In this document: positions 10,365-18,094 of the stretch, piece after piece
Layout: each line of letters starts with the position of its first letter
Numbering within the stretch: position 1 is the stretch's first letter
DNA from: Evansella tamaricis
Lineage (GTDB): Bacteria; Bacillota; Bacilli; Bacillales; Salisediminibacteriaceae
NCBI RefSeq assembly: GCF_019042215.1
Contig: NZ_JAHQCS010000101.1
Location: 1 to 45,622 of the forward strand
DNA: 45,622 nt
Reading direction: 5' to 3'
The notes under the pieces: generated by a model
Seen by the model: the letters and a program-made list of their open reading frames with translations, nothing else
Told to the model about the DNA's origin: nothing
Database searches by the model: none
Made by a program: the position numbers and the translations under genes

Positions 10365-10685
10365 GTGGACGAGGTAAAATGGGAGGATTGGAAAAGAGAA
10401 GTGGATATTGTTTTGCAGAGTAAAGCAGAAGAATGGCATATCTTCGGTTATGGACGAGTATCAAAGGATGATGTTTGGGATTGTTTTATAGCCAAACTTC
10501 CCCGATTAGATGTACCTGATAGAATACGTTATCACTGGATTGTTGCACAATTATTCCATCTGCAGGCAAATGATTATATGAATTGGTTAACTCTCCAGGC
10601 ATATAAAGGTCCAAACTTATTTTCTGAAGGGGATCCACTGCATTCGTTATTGAATAAAAAAGATAAAAATGGTCAGAAAGCCTAA
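10365..10685 (+). CDS. comN: ComN-like post-transcriptional regulator (YrzD family)
   Basis: This 106-residue soluble protein is rich in Trp and acidic residues, for example KWEDWKREVD near the N-terminus and RYHWIVAQLFHLQANDYMNW in the middle. By composition and its place before secD it matches the Bacillus ComN/YrzD family. In B. subtilis ComN acts post-transcriptionally on comE mRNA. The start is GTG 10365 behind GGAGG. Role here is by homology and position only. Confidence 0.75.
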   Translation: MDEVKWEDWKREVDIVLQSKAEEWHIFGYGRVSKDDVWDCFIAKLPRLDVPDRIRYHWIVAQLFHLQANDYMNWLTLQAYKGPNLFSEGDPLHSLLNKKDKNGQKA

Positions 10686-10687
10686 CA

Positions 10688-10717
10688 TTGACAGTCAATT
10701 TTTAACATCGCTATAAT
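10688..10717 (+). promoter_or_regulatory. Sigma-A promoter for secD-secF
   Basis: TTGACA (10688-10693) and TATAAT (10712-10717) are both perfect hexamers with an 18-base spacer, directly after comN. Transcription would begin near 10724 and leave a leader of about 92 bases. Confidence 0.8.
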
Positions 10718-10751
10718 AGTAACTGATATACTAGTGAATTACATAATAAAA

Positions 10752-10778
10752 ACCCTAACCGAGTCATCGTGTTAGGGT
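10752..10778 (+). terminator. Hairpin in the secD leader (weak terminator or attenuator)
   Basis: ACCCTAAC (10752-10759) pairs perfectly with GTTAGGGT (10771-10778). The following GCTTCATTTGTG is only partly T-rich. It lies after the strong promoter, so it could end comN read-through or modulate secD expression. Confidence 0.5.
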
Positions 10779-10815
10779 GCTTCATTTGTGTATATAAAGG
10801 AGGATTAGTTCGTTC

Positions 10816-12132
10816 ATGAAAAAAAATAGAGGGGTCAAAAAGGGCAGAATTGCCGTATTCTTTGTCATCGTAGCAGCTTTTGTAGCTTTGATTGCAACGA
10901 ATGTTATGGATCATGCCAATGAAATTAGTCTTGGGTTAGATTTGCAAGGGGGCTTTGAAGTATTATATGAAGTCCGGCCTATTGAAGAAGGACAAGAAAT
11001 TAATCGAGATTTATTGAGCGATACGGTGGCATCTTTAAATGCTCGCATTAACGTGTTAGGGGTTTCAGAGCCAAATGTAACAATAGAGGGAGATGACCGG
11101 ATTAGGGTTCAGTTGGCAGGGGTCACTGATCAGCAAGCTGCAAGGGAACTTCTTTCTACAGAAGCGAGACTCACCATTCGTGATGTTGACGATAATGTAC
11201 TTTTAGATGGTTCTGATCTCGTGGAGGGCGGCGCAAGACAAAGTTTTCATCCTGACACGAATGCGCCCATAGTTACAGTAACAATCGATGATGCGAACAA
11301 ATTTGGTGATATCACCGATGAAATAAGGCGGCGTACAGTACCAGAAAACCGGATGGCTATCTGGCTTGATTTTGACGAAGGGGATAGCTATTACGAAGAA
11401 ATAATGAAGGAAGACTCTAAAATAATCTCCGATCCGTCTGTGACACAAACTTTACGGACAAGGGATATTATGATTACTGGAAATTTCACTATTGAATCTG
11501 CCGATCATCTAGCAGGTGTTTTAAATGCTGGAGCCCTTCCTGTTGAGTTAGAGGAAATCTATTCCCATGCAGTGGGTGCATCTTTAGGGGAAAGGGCAAT
11601 GGAGCAAACGATCTTTGCAGGCTTTATCGGAATTGCTTTGATCTTTGCTTACATGATTTTTTATTACCGATTCATGGGTGTCATGGCCGTTATAACACTA
11701 AGTATTTATATTTACATTGTTTTAGTAGTATTTAATTGGATGAATGCGGTCCTTACGCTTCCAGGTATTGCAGCATTAATTCTTGGTGTGGGGATGGCTG
11801 TGGATGCCAATATTATAACGTATGAGCGGATAAAGGATGAAATACGTGCTGGTAAATCAGCCATGAGTGCTTTCCGAGCCGGAAGCCGAAGGTCCCTGTC
11901 CACCATTCTTGACGCCAATATCACAACGATCCTAGCAGCAGCTGTATTATTCTATTTTGGGACAAGCGCTGTTCAAGGATTTTCGGTTATGTTAATCGTT
12001 AGTATTCTGACAAGTTTCTTAACAGCGGTATTCGGTTCGAGGTTATTACTGGGACTTTGGGTGAATAGTCGAATCTTGAATAAGCGACCTCGTATGTTTG
12101 GCGTGAAGGAGGACGAAATAAGTGAACTTTGA
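10816..12132 (+). CDS. secD: Protein translocase subunit SecD
   Basis: SecD works with SecF to pull secreted proteins out of the Sec channel using the proton gradient. The 438-residue protein has a first membrane helix (about 12-30), LGLDLQGGFEVLYEV at the start of the large extracytoplasmic domain, and five more helices in the C-terminal third, including the conserved GVGMAVDANIITYERI. It ends ILNKRPRMFGVKEDEISEL and overlaps secF by 11 bases in another frame. In B. subtilis the two are one fused protein, so the split is notable. Confidence 0.95.
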   Translation: MKKNRGVKKGRIAVFFVIVAAFVALIATNVMDHANEISLGLDLQGGFEVLYEVRPIEEGQEINRDLLSDTVASLNARINVLGVSEPNVTIEGDDRIRVQLAGVTDQQAARELLSTEARLTIRDVDDNVLLDGSDLVEGGARQSFHPDTNAPIVTVTIDDANKFGDITDEIRRRTVPENRMAIWLDFDEGDSYYEEIMKEDSKIISDPSVTQTLRTRDIMITGNFTIESADHLAGVLNAGALPVELEEIYSHAVGASLGERAMEQTIFAGFIGIALIFAYMIFYYRFMGVMAVITLSIYIYIVLVVFNWMNAVLTLPGIAALILGVGMAVDANIITYERIKDEIRAGKSAMSAFRAGSRRSLSTILDANITTILAAAVLFYFGTSAVQGFSVMLIVSILTSFLTAVFGSRLLLGLWVNSRILNKRPRMFGVKEDEISEL

Positions 12133-13051
12133 TCATGATAATACCAAAATTGATTTTGTTAAGCACAGGAATAAATTTTTTATCTTCTCAGGAGCAATGA
12201 TCGTTATAGGTATTATTCTTTTATCCACTATTGGTTTAAATCTGGGAATTGATTTCCGTAGTGGGACAACTATTGATGTGTTAACAAATAATGCTCCAAT
12301 CTCTTCCGAAGAAATCTCAACAGAGTTTGCTGAGTTAGGCTATAACCCCGATGACATTACAATTGCAGGTAATGAAAATGAAATAGGACGGGTTAAATTT
12401 ATTGGAGCCTTAAGTTCCGCAGAGACATTAGAGATTCAAGCTCACTTTGAAGAAGTTTACGGTGAGACGCCAACGGTAAGCACTGTAACCCCTATGGTAG
12501 GGGAGGAATTAGCAAGAAACGCTTTTATTTCTGTATTAATCGCTGCTGTGGGGATCATACTCTACGTGACAATACGATTTGAGTTTTTATATGGGATTTC
12601 TGCGATTGTTGCATTATTCCATGATGCATTGTTTATTTTAATCGTATTCAGTATTTTTAGATTTGAAGTAAACATTCCATTCATCGCAGCAGTGTTAACG
12701 ATAATAGGTTATTCCATTAATGACACGATCGTAACGTTTGACCGTATCCGGGAAAACATGGGTTTAGAGAAGAAAGTGAAAGATTTCAAAGATTTAGCGA
12801 GAGTTGTTAACAAGAGTTTAGTTCAGACATTGGCACGTTCAATAAATACAGTTCTTACAGTCGTGTTTGCAGCCTCTGCACTTTTCTTTTTTGGTGGAGA
12901 AGCAATTCGGACATTCTCCTTTGCCCTGGTTGTTGGCCTTATAGCAGGAACGTATTCTTCACTCTTTATCGCGGCACAGCTTTGGTTAGTATTAAAATCG
13001 AAGCAATTGGAAAAAAGAAAGAAACGGCCTGTGGAACAGAGTGAGGCATAA
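12122..13051 (+). CDS. secF: Protein translocase subunit SecF
   Basis: The 309-residue partner of SecD has six membrane helices. Diagnostic segments are IDFVKHRNKFFIFSG before helix 1, GLNLGIDFRSGTTIDV, and IGYSINDTIVTFDRIREN in helices 4-5, which carries the conserved acidic residue. The start is GTG 12122, with a good GGAGG 10 bases upstream inside secD, so reinitiation or coupling is likely. Its stop is followed by a clear terminator. A charged KKR-rich tail ends the protein. Confidence 0.95.
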   Translation: MNFDHDNTKIDFVKHRNKFFIFSGAMIVIGIILLSTIGLNLGIDFRSGTTIDVLTNNAPISSEEISTEFAELGYNPDDITIAGNENEIGRVKFIGALSSAETLEIQAHFEEVYGETPTVSTVTPMVGEELARNAFISVLIAAVGIILYVTIRFEFLYGISAIVALFHDALFILIVFSIFRFEVNIPFIAAVLTIIGYSINDTIVTFDRIRENMGLEKKVKDFKDLARVVNKSLVQTLARSINTVLTVVFAASALFFFGGEAIRTFSFALVVGLIAGTYSSLFIAAQLWLVLKSKQLEKRKKRPVEQSEA

Positions 13052-13076
13052 TTAAATATAACTATAATTTTGTAGA

Positions 13077-13110
13077 AAAGGTGTCCTATTCAAATGGGGC
13101 GCCTTTTTTA
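13077..13110 (+). terminator. Terminator after secF
   Basis: AAAAGGTGTCC pairs (with G-U pairs) with GGGGCGCCTTTT, followed by a T-run. Confidence 0.85.
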
Positions 13111-13145
13111 AGGGAATTTTATATGTTTTGGACCATTGGTCAAGA

Positions 13146-13233
13146 TGTCTAGCTCCACCGACGAGCGTTCACTTCGGTGGCTGCTCATGACTATACTTCC
13201 AGTTGTCTCATAGGCACTTGAGCTTCACTTATT
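13146..13233. repeat. Degenerate copy of the dispersed repeat
   Basis: The segment starts ATGTCTAGCTCCACCGACGA and ends ATAGGCACTTGAGCTTCACTT, matching the two conserved ends of the terminal 128-bp repeat (TTGTCTAGCTCCAGCG and ATAGGCGCTTGCGCTTTTCTT). CCACCGACGAGCG...TTCGGTGG forms a small hairpin. It fills most of the secF-to-CDF gap, where no gene is seen. Confidence 0.7.
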
Positions 13234-13341
13234 TAGTTTCGAATAGAGACTAGATAAGTAAATATTATGAATTACTCATAAAATAGGTAGTAACTTACAA
13301 ATAATGTTATAGTAATGTTAATGAGATGAATTGGTGGGTGA

Positions 13342-14259
13342 ATGGGTAAAATGGAAGTGAAATCCAATGATGAACGATATAGAAAAGTGAAATTTGGAGC
13401 ATGGATTGGAATTATCGGAAATATTGTCTTAGCTCTCATAAAAGCAATCGTAGGGATTATCGCGAACAGTCGAGCTCTTGTTGCTGATGCTGTTCACTCT
13501 GCATCAGATGTCGTGGGATCAGTAGCTGTACTAATCGGAATTCGTGCCGCACAACTCCCACCAGATCGTGATCATCCATACGGTCATGGAAAAGCAGAAA
13601 CTGTAACGGCAATTATCGTTGCTGTTCTTCTTTTTATTGTTGGTTTGGAAATTGCAATGTCTGCTATCAAAGCTTTTTTTGAACCAATTGCAGTTCCAGG
13701 TATAATTGCAATTTACGCAGTGATTTTTTCAATTATCGTAAAAGAGATCATGTTTAGATATAAAATATATTTGGGTAAAAAGTATAAGAGTGATGCATTA
13801 ATTACTGATGCTTGGCATCATCGCTCAGATGTGTTTTCCTCAATAGCGGCCCTTCTCGGTATTGGTGCTTCTATTATTGGGGGATGGATTGAAGTTCCTT
13901 GGCTAGTTTATGCTGATCCTCTTGCTGGATTATTTGTTGCTATACTAATTGGGAAAATGGCATGGAAACTTGGCAGTGAAGCGATTCATAATACACTCGA
14001 CCACGTATTACATGATGAGGACACGAAAGATATGATAAAAATGGCAGAGAGTGTAGAGGGAGTTTATGAAGTGGATGAATTATTGGCGAGGGAGCATGGA
14101 CATTATGTTATCGTCGATATTAAAGTTTCCGTTGATCCATCCATCACAGTGGAGGAGGGCCATACTATCGGTAAAGAAGTGAAAGAAAGGATAATGGAAG
14201 ATGAGTATGTTCACGATGTTCGTGTTCATATTAATCCATATTCTAATGAAACAAGTTAG
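13342..14259 (+). CDS. Cation diffusion facilitator family transporter
   Basis: A 305-residue CDF antiporter with six membrane helices (about 18-215) and a cytoplasmic metal-sensing domain. The two transport-site motifs are both HxxxD: His52-Asp56 in helix 2 (VHSASDVVGS) and His159-Asp163 in helix 5 (HHRSDVFSS). This 2-His/2-Asp set is typical of Zn2+ carriers, though Mn2+, Co2+ or Fe2+ cannot be excluded. The acidic C-terminal domain has HGHYVIVDIKVSVD. ATG 13342 is given; ATG 13351 would have a better-spaced GGTGGGTG and remove three residues. In B. subtilis I recall a different gene (yrvC) here. Confidence 0.88.
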   Translation: MGKMEVKSNDERYRKVKFGAWIGIIGNIVLALIKAIVGIIANSRALVADAVHSASDVVGSVAVLIGIRAAQLPPDRDHPYGHGKAETVTAIIVAVLLFIVGLEIAMSAIKAFFEPIAVPGIIAIYAVIFSIIVKEIMFRYKIYLGKKYKSDALITDAWHHRSDVFSSIAALLGIGASIIGGWIEVPWLVYADPLAGLFVAILIGKMAWKLGSEAIHNTLDHVLHDEDTKDMIKMAESVEGVYEVDELLAREHGHYVIVDIKVSVDPSITVEEGHTIGKEVKERIMEDEYVHDVRVHINPYSNETS

Positions 14260-14317
14260 CTTTTGATGTGGAAGTGACTTCAAAAGAAAACCAATAGACT
14301 GAAGGGAGTGTGGGAAA

Positions 14318-14632
14318 ATGAAAGGACAATGGGGTCTTATTTTTGGAATTGTCATGGTGCTGATTATTGCGGTTTTTTCCGTTATAAATGTGGATCCAGT
14401 AGAAGTAAATTTCTTATTTGGACAAGCACAATGGCCGTTAGTGATCGTCATCATATTTTCCGTATTAATGGGTGGAATTATTGTTGGAAGTGTTGGAATG
14501 TACAAAATTTATCAACTACAAAGAGAAATCAAAAAACTTCGAAGGCCTAAACCAACTGAAATACAACCGGAAAATGAATCAAATCTTAAGAATAAAAAAG
14601 ATTCACCTACTAAAGAGCGAGAATCTAAATAA
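14318..14632 (+). CDS. LapA-domain (DUF1049) membrane protein, YrvD-like
   Basis: A 104-residue protein with two membrane helices (about 5-24 and 38-62), the family motif FSVINVDPVEVNFLFG between them, and a charged tail with coiled-coil character (KIYQLQREIKKLRR). This is the LapA/DUF1049 layout; E. coli LapA works with LapB in lipopolysaccharide control, but Firmicutes have no LPS and the role here is unknown. AAGGGAG precedes ATG 14318. It lies upstream of recJ, as yrvD does in B. subtilis. Confidence 0.82.
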   Translation: MKGQWGLIFGIVMVLIIAVFSVINVDPVEVNFLFGQAQWPLVIVIIFSVLMGGIIVGSVGMYKIYQLQREIKKLRRPKPTEIQPENESNLKNKKDSPTKERESK

Positions 14633-14661
14633 ATCCATACCGAAAATCTTGATATCTATGA

Positions 14662-14690
14662 TTGCCACCTCTTTCGACCTTATGTATAAT
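14662..14690 (+). promoter_or_regulatory. Sigma-A promoter for recJ-apt
   Basis: TTGCCA (14662-14667), a 17-base spacer and a perfect TATAAT (14685-14690) lie 24 bases before the recJ start. Confidence 0.75.
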
Positions 14691-14714
14691 TACTTGGTCA
14701 GGGGTGGTTTAATT

Positions 14715-17060
14715 ATGTTAAAGTCGAAATCAAGATGGAAAATTATAAAACCGGATGAAAATAAAGTACAAGAATTTTCACGTGCACTTCATATATCTAA
14801 AATTGCTGCCCGTTTCTTAGTTCAGAGGGGTTTTTCAACCGTTGAAGGTGCAAAGAATTTTTTACATACGGATCACAACTCCTTACATGACCCCTTTTTA
14901 CTAAAGGATATGGAGAAAGCTGTTGAACGTATAAAAAGAGGAATAGCGGCAGGGGAAAAAATACTTGTATTCGGAGATTATGATGCGGATGGGGTTACAA
15001 GTACATCATTGATGTTTTTAACGTTGAAAGATTTAGGCGCCCAAGTGGGGTATTATGTACCGAATCGGTTTACGGAAGGTTACGGACCAAATGAACAAGC
15101 ATTCCGACAAGCAAAGGAAGAAGATGTATCCATTATAATCACTGTGGATACTGGCATATCAGCAGTTCATGAAGCGGAAGTGGCCAAAGAGCTAGGAATA
15201 GATTTAATCATTACGGATCATCACGAACCACCTCCACAAATACCAGACGGTTTTGCAGTAGTGAACCCAAAACGTGAGGATTGTACCTATCCTAATCCTT
15301 CGTTAGCGGGAGTAGGAGTGGCATTTAAAGTTTCCCATGCTTTATACGGAAGGTCTCCTGATGAATTTTTAGATTTAGTCGCCATAGGTACTATTGCTGA
15401 TTTAGTCCCATTAAAAGGTGAAAATCGGTATTTGGCTACCGCTGGCGTCCATAAACTAAGGCAAGGGCAACGGGTTGGAATAAAGGCATTACTTGACTTG
15501 TGTGGTGTACAAGCTCAGGAAGTAAGTGAAGAACAAATAGGATTTGTGATTGGACCACGACTTAACGCTGCAGGAAGACTAGATTCAGCAGATCCAGCAA
15601 TTCATTTACTCATTAGCGAAGACCCTTATGAAGCGGAAGAGTTAGCGATGATGATTGATGACTACAACAAAGAAAGACAAAAAATAGTTAATGAGATGGC
15701 AAAAGAAGCGGAAGAACAGGTGGAAAAACAGGGGATTCCCCCAGTGATCATTGTTGGTCAAGAGGGATGGAATGCTGGTGTTATCGGTATTGTTGCGAGC
15801 AGATTAGTAGAGAAGTATTATCGTCCTACTATTGTGTTGAGTTTAAATAATGAAACAGGATTAGCGAAGGGATCTGCTAGAAGCATTGAAGGGTTTGATA
15901 TGTTTCAGTCGTTATCTCAATGTCGTGAATGGCTTCCCCACTTTGGTGGACATCCAATGGCTGCTGGATTGACGATGGAAATAGCTAATATTGATAAACT
16001 ACATGGTAAATTAATGAAATTGGCTGAGAGTACCATGAAACCTGAAGATTGGATTCGGTCTCTTTCCGTTGATCTACCGGTGGAAGTGGAAGAGGTGACC
16101 ACGGAAGCTATTTTGGACCTTCAGCAAATGGCTCCTTTTGGAGTTGGAAACCCGGCCCCGAAAGTATTACTGGAAAATATTGAATTCTCTTCAATTAAAA
16201 AAATTGGAGCAAAACAAGATCATCTAAAGGTATCCATTCGTAATAGGGATACGGTGTTGGACGGTATTGGATTTCGAATGGGTGAGTTACAAGGGGAAGT
16301 GTCCCCTCTGGCTAAAGTATCTGTTGTAGGTCAATTATCCATTAATGAATGGAACGGGAATATAAAACCTCAACTTGTTATAGAAGATCTAAAGGTGGAA
16401 GAGTGGCAGTTATTTGATCTTAGAAGTAATAAAGAGCCTTGGACAGTACTAAATAATTTGAATGCTCAGGAGGTTTCTGTTGTCCTGTTTCAAAAAGCAT
16501 CTGAATCTCACTTGTCAAAACTACCTAAAAATTGGGAGGTAATTAAAAATTACCACCAAGAAAATAAAGCGACAAATTCCCTTTCAGCAAAGTATATCCT
16601 ATTGCTTGATTTACCTGAAAGGATGGAGTACCTTCAGAATTTATTGAGTGGAAGTCAACCTGAACGAATTTATACTGCATTTCTCCATGATCAAGATTAT
16701 TTTTTTGAAATGATGCCAACCCGGGAACACTTTAAATGGTTCTATGCTTTTCTGACGAAAAGAGGTTTCTTCAATTTAACGGAGCACGGGCAAGATTTAG
16801 CGAAATATAAAGGTTGGTCAATAAGTGGGGTTCGATTCATTTGTCAGGTGTTTTCTGATTTAGAATTTGTTAAAATAGATAACGGCATAGTAACTTTAAT
16901 GGAAAATCCGCAAAAAAGGGATTTAAGTGATTCGAAAACGTATAAAGAGCGGATCGAACAAAGTGAATTAGAAGACAGATTATTTTACTCTTCCACAACA
17001 GAACTGAAACAATTTTTTAACAGTTTACTTCAACAAAAGGAAACTGTCCAAGTACAATAG
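14715..17060 (+). CDS. recJ: Single-stranded-DNA-specific exonuclease RecJ
   Basis: RecJ is a 5'-3' single-strand exonuclease for recombination and mismatch/base-excision repair. The 781-residue protein has the DHH phosphoesterase motifs FGDYDADGVTS (about 86-96) and TDHHEPP (near 168), the DHHA1 part with IGPRLNAAGRLDSAD and GGHPMAAGLTM, an OB-fold, and the extra C-terminal domain seen in Firmicute RecJ. ATG 14715 with GGGGTGG upstream is chosen; the open frame extends about 80 codons further but through the end of the lapA-like gene and the promoter. apt follows after 48 bases. Confidence 0.96.
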   Translation: MLKSKSRWKIIKPDENKVQEFSRALHISKIAARFLVQRGFSTVEGAKNFLHTDHNSLHDPFLLKDMEKAVERIKRGIAAGEKILVFGDYDADGVTSTSLMFLTLKDLGAQVGYYVPNRFTEGYGPNEQAFRQAKEEDVSIIITVDTGISAVHEAEVAKELGIDLIITDHHEPPPQIPDGFAVVNPKREDCTYPNPSLAGVGVAFKVSHALYGRSPDEFLDLVAIGTIADLVPLKGENRYLATAGVHKLRQGQRVGIKALLDLCGVQAQEVSEEQIGFVIGPRLNAAGRLDSADPAIHLLISEDPYEAEELAMMIDDYNKERQKIVNEMAKEAEEQVEKQGIPPVIIVGQEGWNAGVIGIVASRLVEKYYRPTIVLSLNNETGLAKGSARSIEGFDMFQSLSQCREWLPHFGGHPMAAGLTMEIANIDKLHGKLMKLAESTMKPEDWIRSLSVDLPVEVEEVTTEAILDLQQMAPFGVGNPAPKVLLENIEFSSIKKIGAKQDHLKVSIRNRDTVLDGIGFRMGELQGEVSPLAKVSVVGQLSINEWNGNIKPQLVIEDLKVEEWQLFDLRSNKEPWTVLNNLNAQEVSVVLFQKASESHLSKLPKNWEVIKNYHQENKATNSLSAKYILLLDLPERMEYLQNLLSGSQPERIYTAFLHDQDYFFEMMPTREHFKWFYAFLTKRGFFNLTEHGQDLAKYKGWSISGVRFICQVFSDLEFVKIDNGIVTLMENPQKRDLSDSKTYKERIEQSELEDRLFYSSTTELKQFFNSLLQQKETVQVQ

Positions 17061-17108
17061 TATAAAGGTTGAAAAAGATGACGAAGGTATTAACTAGGAG
17101 GAAAGAAA

Positions 17109-17621
17109 ATGGATTTTAAACAATTTATTACTGTAGTACCGGATTTTCCAAAGGAAGGAATACGATTCAAAGATATTACAACCCTAATGGAAAACGGTGA
17201 AGCATATAAAAAGGCAATTGATGAAATGGCAAATTTTGCAAAAGAAAAGGATATTGATGTGGTCGTTGGTCCTGAAGCACGCGGATTTGTAGTCGGGTGC
17301 CCTATCTCATATGCAATGGGAATTGGATTTGTTCCAGTCAGAAAAGAAGGAAAGTTGCCGAGGGAAGTGATTGGTATTGACTACGGTCTGGAATATGGGA
17401 AAGATCGATTAAACATGCATAAAGATTCCATAAAACCCGGTCAGAAAGTGTTAATTGCTGATGATTTGTTAGCTACTGGTGGAACGATAGAGGCAACGAT
17501 TAACATGGTGGAGGAACTTGGGGGAGTCGTGGCTGGAATTGTTTTTCTGATTGAATTGACTTACTTAGATGGCCGTGAAAAACTAAAGGAATATGAAGTT
17601 TATTCATTAATGAAATATTAG
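17109..17621 (+). CDS. apt: Adenine phosphoribosyltransferase
   Basis: Apt makes AMP from adenine and PRPP in purine salvage. The 170-residue product has the typical N-terminus [18 protein letters not shown], the PEARGF substrate loop (near 57-62) and the PRPP-binding motif [13 protein letters not shown] (about 114-126). Length is standard. AGGAGG precedes ATG 17109. It probably shares the recJ promoter; recJ-apt-relA is the B. subtilis order, but here 473 bases with a mobile-like repeat separate apt from relA. Confidence 0.97.
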   Translation: MDFKQFITVVPDFPKEGIRFKDITTLMENGEAYKKAIDEMANFAKEKDIDVVVGPEARGFVVGCPISYAMGIGFVPVRKEGKLPREVIGIDYGLEYGKDRLNMHKDSIKPGQKVLIADDLLATGGTIEATINMVEELGGVVAGIVFLIELTYLDGREKLKEYEVYSLMKY

Positions 17622-17627
17622 TAATGG

Positions 17628-17651
17628 AGGTTGTCTCGAAGGGGACAACCT
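17628..17651 (+). terminator. Hairpin behind apt
   Basis: AGGTTGTC pairs with GACAACCT. There is no true T-run after it, so termination would be weak. It sits just left of the MITE-like element. Confidence 0.4.
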
Positions 17652-17660
17652 TAACCTATT

Positions 17661-17840
17661 TGGCTCTTTTCGCATAGATTGTTCTTTATAAAGCAACATT
17701 CTTGCTTGGATATACTCCAGGCGGACGCTTTCACACAAGGTACAAGTGCGACATCTGCTCATTCTTCGCAGTGTCTTCTTTGCCGCCTTTCACTTTTCGA
17801 AGCTTTTCTCAAAAAGCAACAAAGTTTACGAAAAGAGCCA
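17661..17840. mobile_element. 180-bp MITE-like element with terminal inverted repeats and 6-bp flanking duplication
   Basis: TGGCTCTTTTCG (17661-17672) and its exact complement CGAAAAGAGCCA (17829-17840) form 12-bp ends; partial pairing extends inward (GCAAC near each end). CCTATT flanks both sides (17655-17660 and 17841-17846), as expected for a target duplication. The inside is more GC-rich than its surroundings and holds no credible gene. I believe similar sequences occur in other Bacillaceae but cannot check. Confidence 0.7.
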
Positions 17841-17975
17841 CCTATTTATTAGCTCCATACGTCCTACTCTTTAACTTGATCACATCAATACAAAGATTAT
17901 CATTTCCAGTGTAATTTCTACTTAAAATACCATTTTCATTATGTTTTTATAAAAAATATGTTATTCTTAATGAAA

Positions 17976-18004
17976 GTCTTTTCTACGGAAGAGACGCTTT
18001 TTTT
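17976..18004 (+). terminator. Rho-independent terminator/attenuator upstream of relA
   Basis: GTCTTTTC (17976-17983) pairs with GAAGAGAC (17988-17995) across a C(UACG)G tetraloop, followed by a run of seven T. It lies about 90 bases before the relA start, so it either ends upstream transcripts or attenuates relA. Confidence 0.7.
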
Positions 18005-18094
18005 ATCAAAAGCTTTCTGGCAGGCAGATACACTTTACAAAAGGCGAGAAATAGATTATTAATTAAAGAAATATATGGATGTTAAGGTGATTTC

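Noticed and set aside
10734-10776. Short GTG-initiated leader peptide before secD
   Set aside because: Thirteen codons ending in the hairpin, but no ribosome site and no run of regulatory codons.
14472-14714. N-terminal extension of RecJ
   Set aside because: It overlaps the lapA-like gene in another frame and crosses a clear promoter; ATG 14715 gives the normal length.
17702-17914. 70-codon open frame after apt
   Set aside because: It lies mostly within the MITE-like element, lacks a ribosome site and has no recognisable protein features.
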